Source: an uncultured Clostridium sp.
GTDB taxonomy: Bacteria > Bacillota > Clostridia > TANB77 > CAG-508
Direction: 5' to 3'
Length of the DNA stretch: 45,250 nucleotides
Assembly (NCBI GenBank): GCA_930986425.1
Contig: CAKNJR010000013.1
Span: forward strand, 1 to 45,250
Shown: piece after piece, positions 26,147 to 34,760 of the stretch
Position numbering within the stretch: the stretch's first letter is position 1
How the letters are laid out: each line of letters starts with the position of its first letter
Notes under the pieces: generated by a model
Told to the model about the DNA's origin: nothing
Seen by the model: the letters and a program-made list of their open reading frames with translations, nothing else
Database searches by the model: none
Position numbers and translations under genes: made by a program

Positions 26147-27526
26147 TTACATTTTAAAGAAACATTCATATGCTCTATATGCTGTATAAACATCATATTT
26201 GCATGTTACTTCATATGGTGCGTGCATTGAAAGTACTGGAACACCACAATCGATTACATCAACTCCTTTATTAGCTAATATATATGCGATTGTTCCGCCA
26301 CCGCCAACATCTGTTTTTCCAAGCTCTGCTACTTGAAATTTTATTTTATTAGCGTTGAATAATCTTCTTATTTCTGCTACGTATTCTGCATTTGCATCAG
26401 ATGAGTTATATTTTCCGCCTGAGCCTGTATATTTATTTAAGCTGATTCCTTTTCCTAAATATCCTGCATTATTTGTATCTGATACTGAGATATATAATGG
26501 GTCTGCTCCTGCGTCAACATCTGCTGAAAGCATTTTTGAATTGCAAAATACTTTGTCTAGTAAATTAGGTCTATTTATTCTTGTTTTATTTAATAATTCT
26601 GCGATGAAAGTATCAAACACATGAGATTCCATACCTGTATTTCCCATGCTTCCTATTTCTTCTTTATCTGAGAATAAGCATACTGCTGTTCTTCTTGGTC
26701 TTTCTACATTTAATATAGCTCTTAATGATGTATATACGCATACTTTGTCATCTTGACCATATCCAGCAATTAAGCTTTCATCAAATCCTAAGGTTCTGCA
26801 TTTAAATGCTGGTACTACTTCTAATTCTGAACTAATAAAATCTTCTTCATTAATTCCATATTTTTTATTTAATAATTTAAGAATATTATTTTTAACTTGT
26901 TCTTTTTCTTCTGATGTATCTGGAATACTTCCAACTAGTACAGAAAGTTTTTCAGCATTAATAGCTTCAGATAATTTCTTTTGTTGTTGTTCTTTTGCTA
27001 AGTGTGGTAAAAGGTCTGTTATTGTAAATACAGGTTCATCATCATTTTCGCCAAGTGATACATAAAGTTTTTCACCATTTTCTTTAATAATAACTCCATG
27101 AATTGCAAGTGGAATAGCTGTCCATTGATATTTTTTTATTCCACCATAATAGTGAGTTTTTAAATAAGCTAAGTTTCCCTCTTGGTATAAAGGATTTGGT
27201 TTTAAATCTAGCCTTGGTGAATCTGCATGTGCTCCAACTATATTAATTCCAGTTTCCATAGATTCTGTGCCTATTACAGCTAAGTATATGTTTTTTTCTC
27301 TGTTTATGAAGTAAACTTTATCTCCTGGATAAAGTTCTGAATATTCTTCTAGGCTTTTAAACCCATTTTGTCTAGCTAATGCTTCAGTTGCTCTTATAAT
27401 TTCTCTTTCAGTTTTTGCACTGTTTAAAAATTTCATATATTCGTCAGAAAAAGTAAATATGGCGTTTTTTTCATCTTCGCTTACTTCTTCCCATCCAGAT
27501 TTTTTGTTTTTTAATAAATCGTTCAT
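26147..27526 (-). CDS. M18 family aminopeptidase
   Basis: 459 residues, the usual length. Metal-binding and catalytic segments of M18 are present: NIVGAHADSPRLDLKP, LFSDKEEIGSMGNTGM, MLSADVDAGADP and VLSMHAPYEV near the end. M18 enzymes are cytosolic, usually dodecameric, Zn/Co aminopeptidases that act on peptides with acidic or neutral N-termini. ATG follows AAGGAGGAGC. Monocistronic by layout. It resembles the clostridial aminopeptidase 1 group. Confidence 0.93.
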   Translation of the reverse strand: MNDLLKNKKSGWEEVSEDEKNAIFTFSDEYMKFLNSAKTEREIIRATEALARQNGFKSLEEYSELYPGDKVYFINREKNIYLAVIGTESMETGINIVGAHADSPRLDLKPNPLYQEGNLAYLKTHYYGGIKKYQWTAIPLAIHGVIIKENGEKLYVSLGENDDEPVFTITDLLPHLAKEQQQKKLSEAINAEKLSVLVGSIPDTSEEKEQVKNNILKLLNKKYGINEEDFISSELEVVPAFKCRTLGFDESLIAGYGQDDKVCVYTSLRAILNVERPRRTAVCLFSDKEEIGSMGNTGMESHVFDTFIAELLNKTRINRPNLLDKVFCNSKMLSADVDAGADPLYISVSDTNNAGYLGKGISLNKYTGSGGKYNSSDANAEYVAEIRRLFNANKIKFQVAELGKTDVGGGGTIAYILANKGVDVIDCGVPVLSMHAPYEVTCKYDVYTAYRAYECFFKM

Positions 27527-27824
27527 ACGCTCCTCCTTGATTTTTTCTTATTATATCAATAGTATATCAAAAAATAAAGGTAAAATTCAAAATTCCATAA
27601 AAAATATGGTATGCAGAATTTACATACCATACTTTATACGCTCTTCTCCAAAAGGCATAAGATATGCCTTTAATATCTAAAAAAATTCCTACTTAACGTC
27701 TAAAGCGTTTCCAATTAGTAAAAAAATTTACACTGTATTCTTGACAAGCTCTTATTTTATATGCTTTGCTTAGGTGGAGCCCTTTTGTCTCCACCTAAGT
27801 GTCCAGTTGATTCTGTAGAAGACA
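27527..27824. other. intergenic region with three hairpins
   Basis: No gene seen. Three perfect hairpins lie here: TATGGTATG/CATACCATA (27605-27613 and 27623-27631), AAAGGCATA/TATGCCTTT (27651-27659 and 27663-27671), and CTTAGGTGGAG/CTCCACCTAAG (27769-27779 and 27789-27799). The last is 25 bases downstream of the pilin stop and probably ends or stabilises that mRNA, though it lacks a clear T-run on the minus strand. Confidence 0.5.
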
Positions 27825-28923
27825 CTATTTTAATCTATATGTTCCATCTCCTTGTGCTTCTACTTCTAGTCCAGATGGTAGAACGGCTACTGGGCGGACT
27901 GGTAGAGGTTCATACTCACCAAGCATACTAAATCTGCCATACTCCCCACAACCGCAAAATTGAGCTCCATAGCCAACTTCGACTACATCTACAGTGCAAA
28001 AATAGTAGTAAGCACGTTCCTGGTTTACTTCAACCATAATAGATGCTACTGCATATGGACCTAATACTTCTTCATTTTCTAAATCTCCCATAATGTATTT
28101 CATATTTTCTTTTCTTGTTAGGTGGCTGTCATAAAGTGATCCACTCCAGTTCACACCATCATAAGTATATCCTTCACTTGTATAACTATATTCATATGCA
28201 TTACTTATAAATGTTGAGCTTGGATATGTTCCGTCTTCTTGTTTTTCAATTGGATTTACTACGTAATCTTCTACTTCTCTACTTAGATACGAATAATTTA
28301 CCTTATTTTCTTCCCAATTATATTCATTTCCAAATGTATATTCTTCAAATTCTGGTCCTGGATTTACAAATCCTACTGCATAATTAATGTCTTCCATTGT
28401 TATTCCTCTAGCAGTTACTTGTTGGTCTTGCACGGTTCCACTATATGCTGAGCATAAAGCATTTATATCTTCTTCATAAAATAGCCAAGATGACATTGTA
28501 TTTTCTCTCGGTGTATATAGTGTTTCAGTTATTGGTTTAGATGTTGTTATTAACACATTTCCGCCACTGTCTTTTCCCAGTATTATCCAGTCGTTTTGTC
28601 CATTTGCACTATAATTTATTGATTGACCTATCATACTATCTTGATATACGCTTCCTATTGTTAGTTTGTCACTTGGCAAATATCCATCAATTATTTCAGT
28701 TACCTTATCTAATTCACTCTGTTCATTTGCTGTTGCTTTTTCATATATATTCACAGCTTGCTCTGCTCTTGCAAATATTCCATTTTGTCCTATCGTTAGG
28801 CTTATCGCTACTCCTGCTAATATTAGTAGCACTATTATTGTTACTACTAATGCTATTAGTGTTATTCCGCTTGGCCTGCCTCTTTATTCTTCTAATATTC
28901 AAACTTGTCTTTTCGTTTTCCAT
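27825..28923 (-). CDS. type IV pilin-like protein with a frameshift in the prepilin leader
   Basis: The main frame carries a class III-like N-terminal helix (GITLIALVVTIIVLLILAG) and then IGQNGIFARAEQAV, the standard start of clostridial type IV pilin-like proteins, followed by ~290 residues of surface domain with no family I recognise. ATG 28921-28923 with AAAGGAG upstream opens a different frame (MENEKTSLNIRRIKR), the expected leader. A stop (28884-28886) blocks the helix frame upstream. One extra base between about 28872 and 28883 explains the break. The only in-frame start downstream (GTG 28830-28832) lacks a ribosome binding site and would lose half the helix. Confidence 0.75.
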
Positions 28924-29002
28924 TAGAATTCTCCTTTCTTTTGTATTTATTTATTTTTGTTTCTTGCTTTTTCTTTTATCTGCTTTTGTTTTAATCATAT
29001 CC

Positions 29003-29031
29003 ATTTTATATTTATTCGGATTTTTAGTCAA
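29003..29031 (-). promoter_or_regulatory. promoter of pilin-like gene
   Basis: TTGACT (29026-29031) and TAAAAT (29003-29008), 17-base spacing on the minus strand. Confidence 0.7.
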
Positions 29032-29228
29032 GCTATTCTATATTACATTTTTATTACAATTTGTCCTGTCTAAAATGCTTAAAAATGTATATTGGAGCTT
29101 TTGCAAAGAATTAATATATAAATTGTAACCCTATTTTATTTCGAATATTTATTCATTTAATATTTACAAATAATTTTATTTATTGTTTAATATATTATAA
29201 TAATATATCTATTTTACGCAAAGTATTT

Positions 29229-29257
29229 TTGACTCCAAATTTGCTTTGTGTTAAAAT
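29229..29257 (+). promoter_or_regulatory. promoter of VanW/G5 gene
   Basis: TTGACT (29229-29234) and TAAAAT (29252-29257), 17-base spacing; start codon 36 bases downstream. Confidence 0.7.
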
Positions 29258-29292
29258 ATGCGCATGAATTCTAGAAAGGGTTAAACTTTATT

Positions 29293-30951
29293 ATGAATGC
29301 TATATTATATAATTCTGATACTTCTTCTACTGATACAGAGGAAGTTTTTGAAGAGGCAAAGCAAATAATTGAGAATAATAGTGATACAACTTTTGAGAAA
29401 ACTCCAAAGAAAAAAAATACAAAATGGATTGTTATTTCTATTTGTGTTATTGTTTTTCTTATCATTTTAGGTATATTATCCACAATTTTTGCACTTCTTA
29501 ATGTTAATAGTGATAAGATTATATCTGGTGTTTCTATTCTTGGTATAGATGTTTCTAATCTAACTCAAGAGGAAGCTACAGCTAAGATTTCTGAAAGTTT
29601 AAATTCTAGACTGGAAACTAATTTAGTATTTAGTCATAACGAGATTTTATATAATGTTCTTCCAAGTCAATTAGAATGTAGCTATGATATATCGAAGGCT
29701 GTAACAGAAGCTTATTCTTATGGTAGAAATGGCAATATTTTTCAAAATAATTTTGATATTATTAATAAATTAATCAACAAAGTAGATTTGAGTGTTGATT
29801 TTGCCTATAATGATGATTTATGCAATTCAATAATTGAACAAATGAATTCTAACTTTGAAGATGGTTTGAAGCAATATTCTTACACAATTGATGGTAATAA
29901 TTTAGTTATTACTGCTGGAAAAACCGGAAATGTTATTATTGCTGATGAATTGAAAAATTTGATTGTTGAAAAATTAACTGCTATAACTTACAATACCGAT
30001 TCAATAGAAATACCAGTTAAAGAGGTATCTCCTGATGCAATCGATATAGATAAAATACATAGTGAGATATACAAAGAAGCTACTGATGCTTATTTTACAA
30101 CAGACCCATACGCAGTTTATCCATCATCAAATGGTCTTGACTTTGACATTTCTGTTGATGAAGCAAAAGCAATGATTGCTACTCCAAGTGAAACTTATGC
30201 AATACCTTTAAAAACATTATATCCTAATGTTTCTACAAATGATATTGGTAGAGAAGCATTCCCTGATTTACTTTCTACTTATTCAACAAGTTATGCTTCA
30301 AGCAATGCTAACCGTTCTACTAACATAGCACTCGCTGCATCAAAAATAAATGGTACTGTATTAATGCCTGGTGAAGAATTCTCATTTAATGGTACTGTTG
30401 GAAAACGTACAGCGGCAGCTGGTTTTAAAACTGCAACTGTTTATTCAAATGGCCAAGTAACAACAGATTACGGTGGAGGTATTTGCCAAGTATCTAGTAC
30501 GCTTTACAATAGTGTACTTAAAGCTAATTTAGAAATAACTAATAGAGTAAATCATACATTTACAGTTGGTTATGTTCCAATAGGATTGGACGCTACTGTT
30601 TCTTGGGGTTCACCTGATTTTAAATTTAAAAATAGTAGAAGTTATCCTGTAAAAATTGTGGCAACTACTTCAAATAAGAGATTGACAATCAGTGTTTATG
30701 GTTTGAAAGAAGATGTTGAATACGAAGTAGAATTAGTATCTTACAGAACTGGTACAGTTCCATATTCTACTGTTTATACAACAGATTCATCATTAGCAAA
30801 AGGGCAAACAAGAGTTGTTCAATCTGGTTCTAATGGTGCTACATCTGAAGCATATAAAATTTTAAAATTAAATGGAAAAGAAGTTTCTCGTACATTGCTT
30901 TCTAGAGATAGATATAGTCCTCATAATCAAATAATTGCTAGAGGAAATTAA
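29293..30951 (+). CDS. VanW family protein with PG-binding and G5 domains
   Basis: 552 residues. A cytoplasmic acidic N-terminus and one membrane helix (~47-70) precede a putative peptidoglycan-binding region (~90-330, GVSILGIDVSNLTQEEATAK...). The VanW domain (~345-465) includes VLMPGEEFSFNGTVGKRT, DYGGGICQVSSTLYN and NHTFTVGYVPIGLDATV. A G5-like domain ends the protein (~470-545). VanW proteins are wall-associated and their biochemistry is unclear; the name comes from vancomycin clusters and does not imply resistance. ATG follows AGAAAGGG at rather long spacing. Confidence 0.9.
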   Translation: MNAILYNSDTSSTDTEEVFEEAKQIIENNSDTTFEKTPKKKNTKWIVISICVIVFLIILGILSTIFALLNVNSDKIISGVSILGIDVSNLTQEEATAKISESLNSRLETNLVFSHNEILYNVLPSQLECSYDISKAVTEAYSYGRNGNIFQNNFDIINKLINKVDLSVDFAYNDDLCNSIIEQMNSNFEDGLKQYSYTIDGNNLVITAGKTGNVIIADELKNLIVEKLTAITYNTDSIEIPVKEVSPDAIDIDKIHSEIYKEATDAYFTTDPYAVYPSSNGLDFDISVDEAKAMIATPSETYAIPLKTLYPNVSTNDIGREAFPDLLSTYSTSYASSNANRSTNIALAASKINGTVLMPGEEFSFNGTVGKRTAAAGFKTATVYSNGQVTTDYGGGICQVSSTLYNSVLKANLEITNRVNHTFTVGYVPIGLDATVSWGSPDFKFKNSRSYPVKIVATTSNKRLTISVYGLKEDVEYEVELVSYRTGTVPYSTVYTTDSSLAKGQTRVVQSGSNGATSEAYKILKLNGKEVSRTLLSRDRYSPHNQIIARGN

Positions 30952-31036
30952 ACTATTACAATGATTTTTGGATGCTGCCTTTTTCTAATCGAAACGCTTT
31001 TATTGAATAGGAAAAGCTGGATTTTTTCATTAATAA

Positions 31037-31078
31037 AAAACTGGATTTAAGTAGATTTCTTAATTCCAGTTTTTATTT
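31037..31078. terminator. bidirectional terminator
   Basis: A 15-base stem with one mismatch joins 31037-31051 (AAAACTGGATTTAAG) and 31059-31073 (CTTAATTCCAGTTTT), followed by T-rich sequence. It ends the VanW gene and may serve the convergent gene. Confidence 0.8.
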
Positions 31079-31110
31079 TATTAACTTTTTCAATTTTTGT
31101 ACTAATATTT

Positions 31111-31539
31111 TTATTCAATTCTATAATCATAGCTATTGTCTATATTTTTTATTGTGGATGCACTAATTTGAATTGTTTCTTCTGAATCTAATGTTGGTAT
31201 CATTGCAGGTATAGAAGCTAATTCATTTTCTTGACTATCTAATAAAAATATAGTGATATTTTTAGCCTCTGTACTATAACTATTTTCATTTTTTACATCT
31301 ATTAAAATGTAATTTTGATTTTCATTCTTTTGGATTTCTACATTTGTTATTGTTATTTCTTCATATTTTCTTTGTTCTTTTAATTTGGGACTATTTATTG
31401 TTTCTGTTTCAGTAGACTCTTGCGCTAAAGCATTTTGTGTATTGTCTTTTTTGTTTACAATACTTACTATTGCTATTATAATACCAATTATTATTAAGGC
31501 TAGTATTAATATTTTCTTTATTTTAATCTTTTTTCTCAT
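31111..31539 (-). CDS. small membrane-anchored protein of unknown function
   Basis: About 142 residues: a Lys-rich N-terminus, a membrane helix (ILILALIIIGIIIAIVSIV), and an external beta-rich domain (YEEITITNVEIQKNENQNYI, later TIFLLDSQENELASIPAMIP). The pattern resembles FxLYD-type extracytoplasmic domains, but this is a structural impression only. The start is unclear. ATG 31537-31539 has no nearby SD, but an AAAGGA 35-40 bases upstream is brought close if an 8-bp hairpin folds. TTG 31552-31554 lies inside that hairpin. Confidence 0.6.
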   Translation of the reverse strand: MRKKIKIKKILILALIIIGIIIAIVSIVNKKDNTQNALAQESTETETINSPKLKEQRKYEEITITNVEIQKNENQNYILIDVKNENSYSTEAKNITIFLLDSQENELASIPAMIPTLDSEETIQISASTIKNIDNSYDYRIE

Positions 31540-31548
31540 TATTTTTAT

Positions 31549-31620
31549 AATCAATCTAATAATTTTTTGATTGATTTCCTTTATTAAATTTAGGTTTTTA
31601 AGTTTGTTTTACCTATAAAC
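31549..31620 (-). promoter_or_regulatory. leader element shared with cvpA, plus SD-hairpin-start arrangement
   Basis: The element at 31588-31620 has the same boundaries and words as the cvpA one: on the plus strand ATTTAGGTTTTT then AAG, ending TTTACCTATAAAC. On the minus strand AAAGGAAATC follows, and then AATCAATC (31569-31576) pairs perfectly with GATTGATT (31549-31556). ATG is nine bases past the hairpin. Confidence 0.5.
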
Positions 31621-31774
31621 TCTTCTACTTTTTATTATATAAATTTATTTGTAAGTTTACAATATTTAAATATGATTTAATTTTGATATTTTTTTAGCAA
31701 AACTATTTTTCAGATACTTTTCCAATGGAACTTAGTTTTAGATTAATGTTTTTTCAAAAAGTTTTATGTTTTGC

Positions 31775-31804
31775 TTGACAAAAGGTGTCTTTCTGTGCTA
31801 TGAT
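31775..31804 (+). promoter_or_regulatory. promoter of tRNA-Arg and tRNA-Pro
   Basis: TTGACA (31775-31780) and TATGAT (31799-31804), 18-base spacing. The stretch from 31621 to 31774 shows no gene. Confidence 0.75.
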
Positions 31805-31894
31805 AATTAGTGTTCTAAGTAGATGACACATTTTATATATGTTTTATATATTATAAGCATAAAAACTTATTTTATTAACATATATTTTATTAAT

Positions 31895-31971
<77 letters not shown>

Positions 31972-32003
31972 TTAATCTAATGTTTTATCTATTTAATTTA
32001 TAT

Positions 32004-32079
32004 CGAGGTGTGGCTCAGTTGGTAGAGCGCGTGGTTTGGGACCATGAGGTCGCAGGTTCGATCCCTGTCACCTCGACCA
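32004..32079 (+). tRNA. tRNA-Pro (TGG)
   Basis: A 76-base cloverleaf with encoded CCA. Acceptor CGAGGTG pairs with CACCTCG, and the anticodon loop TTTGGGA carries TGG at 32037-32039. It follows tRNA-Arg by 32 bases and is probably co-transcribed. Confidence 0.96.
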
Positions 32080-32087
32080 TATTTAAT

Positions 32088-32120
32088 GACATATACATTT
32101 CTAATTGTATATGTCTTTTT
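32088..32120 (+). terminator. intrinsic terminator of the tRNA pair
   Basis: GACATATACA (32088-32097) pairs with TGTATATGTC (32106-32115), followed by TTTTT. Confidence 0.85.
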
Positions 32121-32127
32121 CTATTTT

Positions 32128-32613
32128 TTAATTTTCAAAATAAAATGCATATCTAGTATTATCTCTTATAAAGCATTCTTCATACTTTCCACGACTCACA
32201 GATTTAACAACTTTTCTCCAAAATTCTTGAGCTTGTTTGTTTTTTAGCAAAGTTCTTATTTCCCATTTTCCTTTATATTTTTTAAACATTTCATTTGCCA
32301 TGAACGTTCCTGCTCCGTGCTTTCTATATTTATTTAAAACAAAAAATTCTGCTATTTCATTCATTCCATCTTCGTTAAATCTTTCTAAAACAAAACCTGC
32401 TATTTTACCATCACATTTTAAAATGTATGGATCTCTTTCATTTTCTAGCCAATACAAGTTTATGTATTTACTTATTCTATATAATCCATTTTCCTGTAAT
32501 TCAAAATGTGTTGTTTCATCTTCATAAAAGCTTAACTCATAAGTATATAATTCCATTAAATTAAAAATTTTATCCTTGTCCTTTTCTTGTACTTCAAACA
32601 ATTCGAAATTCAT
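32128..32613 (-). CDS. GNAT family N-acetyltransferase
   Basis: 161 residues with the GNAT fold: beta-strand PYILKCDGKIAGFVLERF, then AEFFVLNKYRKHGAGTFMAN, where RKHGAG matches the acetyl-CoA pyrophosphate loop (Q/RxxGxG/A). Conserved QEFWRKVV near the end also fits. It transfers an acetyl group from acetyl-CoA to an unknown amine. The convergent tRNA terminator lies just beyond its stop. Confidence 0.85.
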   Translation of the reverse strand: MNFELFEVQEKDKDKIFNLMELYTYELSFYEDETTHFELQENGLYRISKYINLYWLENERDPYILKCDGKIAGFVLERFNEDGMNEIAEFFVLNKYRKHGAGTFMANEMFKKYKGKWEIRTLLKNKQAQEFWRKVVKSVSRGKYEECFIRDNTRYAFYFEN

Positions 32614-32670
32614 TAATGTATCTCCCTAGCATTTTATAAATAACTTCTCATATTTAAAATTATTAATCTT

Positions 32671-33099
32671 TTAATTTAGCATTGCTTTTTTTAAATAATT
32701 TTCTATAATTTTTTTACTTGGTGAATACAATCTTTCGGGCAAATTATCCAAATCGAACCATTTCCATTCGTCTTCTTTAGTAGGCTCCATTACTTTTAAT
32801 TCACCACTATGTTTTCTAGCAATTACATGCATTGTTATATAATGTCTATCTGGCTGAATGTCATCTGCTGCGCCAAACAATTCTAGTTCACCTATATCTA
32901 AGTTAGTTTCTTCTTTTACCTCTCTCTGTGCCCCTTCAAAAAAAGTTTCATTATATTCTTGTTTCCCACCTGGTAAAGTCCAACAATCTACTTCGAATAT
33001 TCCACCAGTATCTTTTTTATTTTTAGCTCTATGTCCTAATAATACTTTATTACCATCTAATATCATTACACCTATTCCTATTTTTATATATTTATCCAT
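32671..33099 (-). CDS. NUDIX hydrolase
   Basis: 142 residues. The Nudix box is intact: GGKQEYNETFFEGAQREVKE followed by ET (about residues 44-66), with the catalytic REVKEE glutamates that bind Mg2+. It hydrolyses a nucleoside diphosphate linked to another moiety; the substrate (e.g. 8-oxo-dGTP, ADP-ribose) is undetermined. Ribosome binding site GAAAGGA. Possibly co-transcribed with the downstream GNAT gene, 57 bases away. Confidence 0.9.
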   Translation of the reverse strand: MDKYIKIGIGVMILDGNKVLLGHRAKNKKDTGGIFEVDCWTLPGGKQEYNETFFEGAQREVKEETNLDIGELELFGAADDIQPDRHYITMHVIARKHSGELKVMEPTKEDEWKWFDLDNLPERLYSPSKKIIENYLKKAMLN

Positions 33100-33151
33100 T
33101 TAATCAAATCCTTTCTTCATAATTAAATAATTATTTATTTTTAAAGTACAA

Positions 33152-33972
33152 CTAGGTTGTAACCTTTATTAATCCATCAAAATAATCTAATACACTATTA
33201 ATAACATCTTTTATAGGCATTTGTAGCCAGTTGTTATTTGCTGTATTAATTCTTGATTGAAATCTGCTATTATTTAAAATACTTAATAATCTCCTATTTA
33301 CATCTTCCAATGACTTTTCTCTCATATTCTCGTCTTGAAAAATCAATATATCTATGTACTTTAATAGCTTGTCTTTATTTAAATTTTCATTATTAATTAA
33401 ATAATAAAAATCAAAAATATCTTTAAATCTAGTAGAAGTAATACCAAACTTTAATAAAGACTTTAGTTTTTCGACGATTATTTGTTCTTTTGAGTTTATG
33501 AGTAAGCTGACACTTTCATCAATTATGTTAAAATCAAAATAGTATTCATCTTGCTTCATATCAAAATATTTATGTACTCCAATATCCAATTTGGAACTTA
33601 TTGAATAATGATTTTTATCGGTAAGTGTTATATAAACTCTTTTTCCATCATAATCTTGATGATGTAGCGACTCAATTTTTCCAGTAATTTTTATTTTAAT
33701 ATCATCATCAGTATTATTTAATTCTTTTATAAAATTACGAATTGATTTATCTTCCAAAGAATATTTTATAAAATCAATATCCATATCTCGTGTTGCACGA
33801 CGCATATCTTTGAAATATTATGCATTACAACTCCACCTTTTACAGTTATGTTCTTACTATATTTACTGTTTCCAATTTTAAGCAAGACAATATCTTGTGC
33901 AACTTTTGGAATTGCATCATCTTCAGAATAACCTGCTTCTATATATTTATTAACCAGTTCATAAATATCCAT
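33152..33972 (-). pseudogene. AbiEii-type nucleotidyltransferase toxin, single-base frameshift
   Basis: Two overlapping frames together give a ~273-residue AbiEii protein, the normal length. The first frame (from ATG 33970-33972) encodes MDIYELVNKYIEAGYSEDDA ... VKGGVVMHNISK and then derails. The second continues MRRATRDMDIDFIKYSLEDK .... Together they form the nucleotidyltransferase core with the acceptor motif RATRDxDID. One base, probably a G, is missing at about 33806-33808. AbiEii toxins modify tRNA or nucleotides and are countered by AbiEi, encoded upstream. As sequenced, the toxin is inactive unless frameshifting restores it. Confidence 0.85.
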
Positions 33973-34514
33973 TAAAACACCTCATCTTGTATTATTTCAA
34001 AAATTTTATCTCCATTTATAAAATATTGTAAATATTCTTCTATCTTTTGTGTGTCTAATGAATTTGTTAATTTTCTGTAATTAGATATTATTTCTTTATA
34101 TAGATCATATCCTATTTTGTTTTTATTTCTAGCTAGATCAATTAGCATTCTTTCTTTATCATAAATATTTATTTTAGTTCCTTCATAATCAATTTGAGTT
34201 TTTCCTAAATTATATAATTCATCTTTCATACGTATTTGCTTTATTTTATTAGAAGATATCATTCTGTTATTTCTATCTGTAGCTAAATATATTTTATCTG
34301 GAATTACATCTGTCAGATTGTGATAGTAATAAGCAGAATAAGAAGTAATTACTCCATATGGATATTTCTTCATTATGACTGCCAAATAATGTACACTTGG
34401 CACATCAGAATATATTCCCTTTTCAATTTTATATATTTCTTTATTTTCTAAGGCTTTTCTAATTTGATAAGTACTTTTATATTTATTTTTTATTTCACTA
34501 TGATTATATAACAT
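33972..34514 (-). CDS. AbiEi family antitoxin, type IV toxin-antitoxin
   Basis: 180 residues. The N-terminal winged-helix region (NKYKSTYQIRKALENKEIYK, IEKGIYSD) and the following YPYGVITSYSAYYYHNLTDV and IYLATDRNNRMI match AbiEi antitoxins, which repress their own operon and neutralise AbiEii without direct binding. ATG 34512-34514 is supported by GGAGG eight bases upstream; the longer frame begins inside the promoter. Stop and toxin start overlap (TAATG). The operator (34537-34586) is intact, so repression may persist even though the toxin is frameshifted. Confidence 0.88.
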   Translation of the reverse strand: MLYNHSEIKNKYKSTYQIRKALENKEIYKIEKGIYSDVPSVHYLAVIMKKYPYGVITSYSAYYYHNLTDVIPDKIYLATDRNNRMISSNKIKQIRMKDELYNLGKTQIDYEGTKINIYDKERMLIDLARNKNKIGYDLYKEIISNYRKLTNSLDTQKIEEYLQYFINGDKIFEIIQDEVF

Positions 34515-34533
34515 ACTTGTTACCTCCAAAAAC

Positions 34534-34586
34534 ATTTTAACCTAATTCGCTCCACAAGTCAATATGTATGGAGTGATTTAGGTTAA
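34534..34586 (-). promoter_or_regulatory. abiE promoter inside an inverted-repeat operator
   Basis: Minus-strand TTGACT (34557-34562) and TAAAAT (34534-34539) have 17-base spacing. Two 18-base arms, 34537-34554 and 34569-34586, are inverted copies with two mismatches (TTAACCTAA ... CTCCA). The arms bracket the -35 hexamer and one overlaps the -10, an arrangement expected for AbiEi autorepression. Confidence 0.75.
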
Positions 34587-34644
34587 TTTTATTATTTTCC
34601 TTTATTTATTTATCAATTTATGATAATATAAATATAAATTTTAG

Positions 34645-34752
34645 AGGAACAAGAATTATGATTTTGGATTTAAAGAAAAAGAAGCATTTACCAATAATAA
34701 AGAAGTTCCAGATAGATTTAAAAATAAAGATAAAAATGTGGAAGAAAGGTAG
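34645..34752 (+). pseudogene. short coding relic
   Basis: A frame with no start codon reads RNKNYDFGFKEKEAFTNNKE ... RFKNKDKNVEER then TAG. Its composition looks protein-like rather than random, and it immediately precedes another decayed gene. It is probably the end of a lost gene; I cannot name the family. Confidence 0.4.
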
Positions 34753-34760
34753 AAAGATAA

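Larger units (their letters stand above)
28924..29292. other. divergent promoter region between pilin-like and VanW genes
   Basis: No gene seen. It contains a minus-strand promoter (29003-29031), a plus-strand promoter (29229-29257) and very AT-rich DNA between them. Both promoters have TTGACT and TAAAAT hexamers with 17-base spacers, so the two surface-protein genes may be expressed similarly. Confidence 0.6.

Noticed and set aside
28541..29128. Plus-strand 195-codon open frame rich in Leu/Phe across the pilin start region
   Set aside because: It is the opposite-strand image of the pilin N-terminal helix and leader. It has no ribosome binding site and its composition is an artefact of AT-rich DNA.
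29293..30951. Vancomycin resistance from the VanW domain
   Set aside because: VanW-domain proteins are common in Clostridia without van clusters, and no vanA/B ligase, vanH or vanX genes are present.
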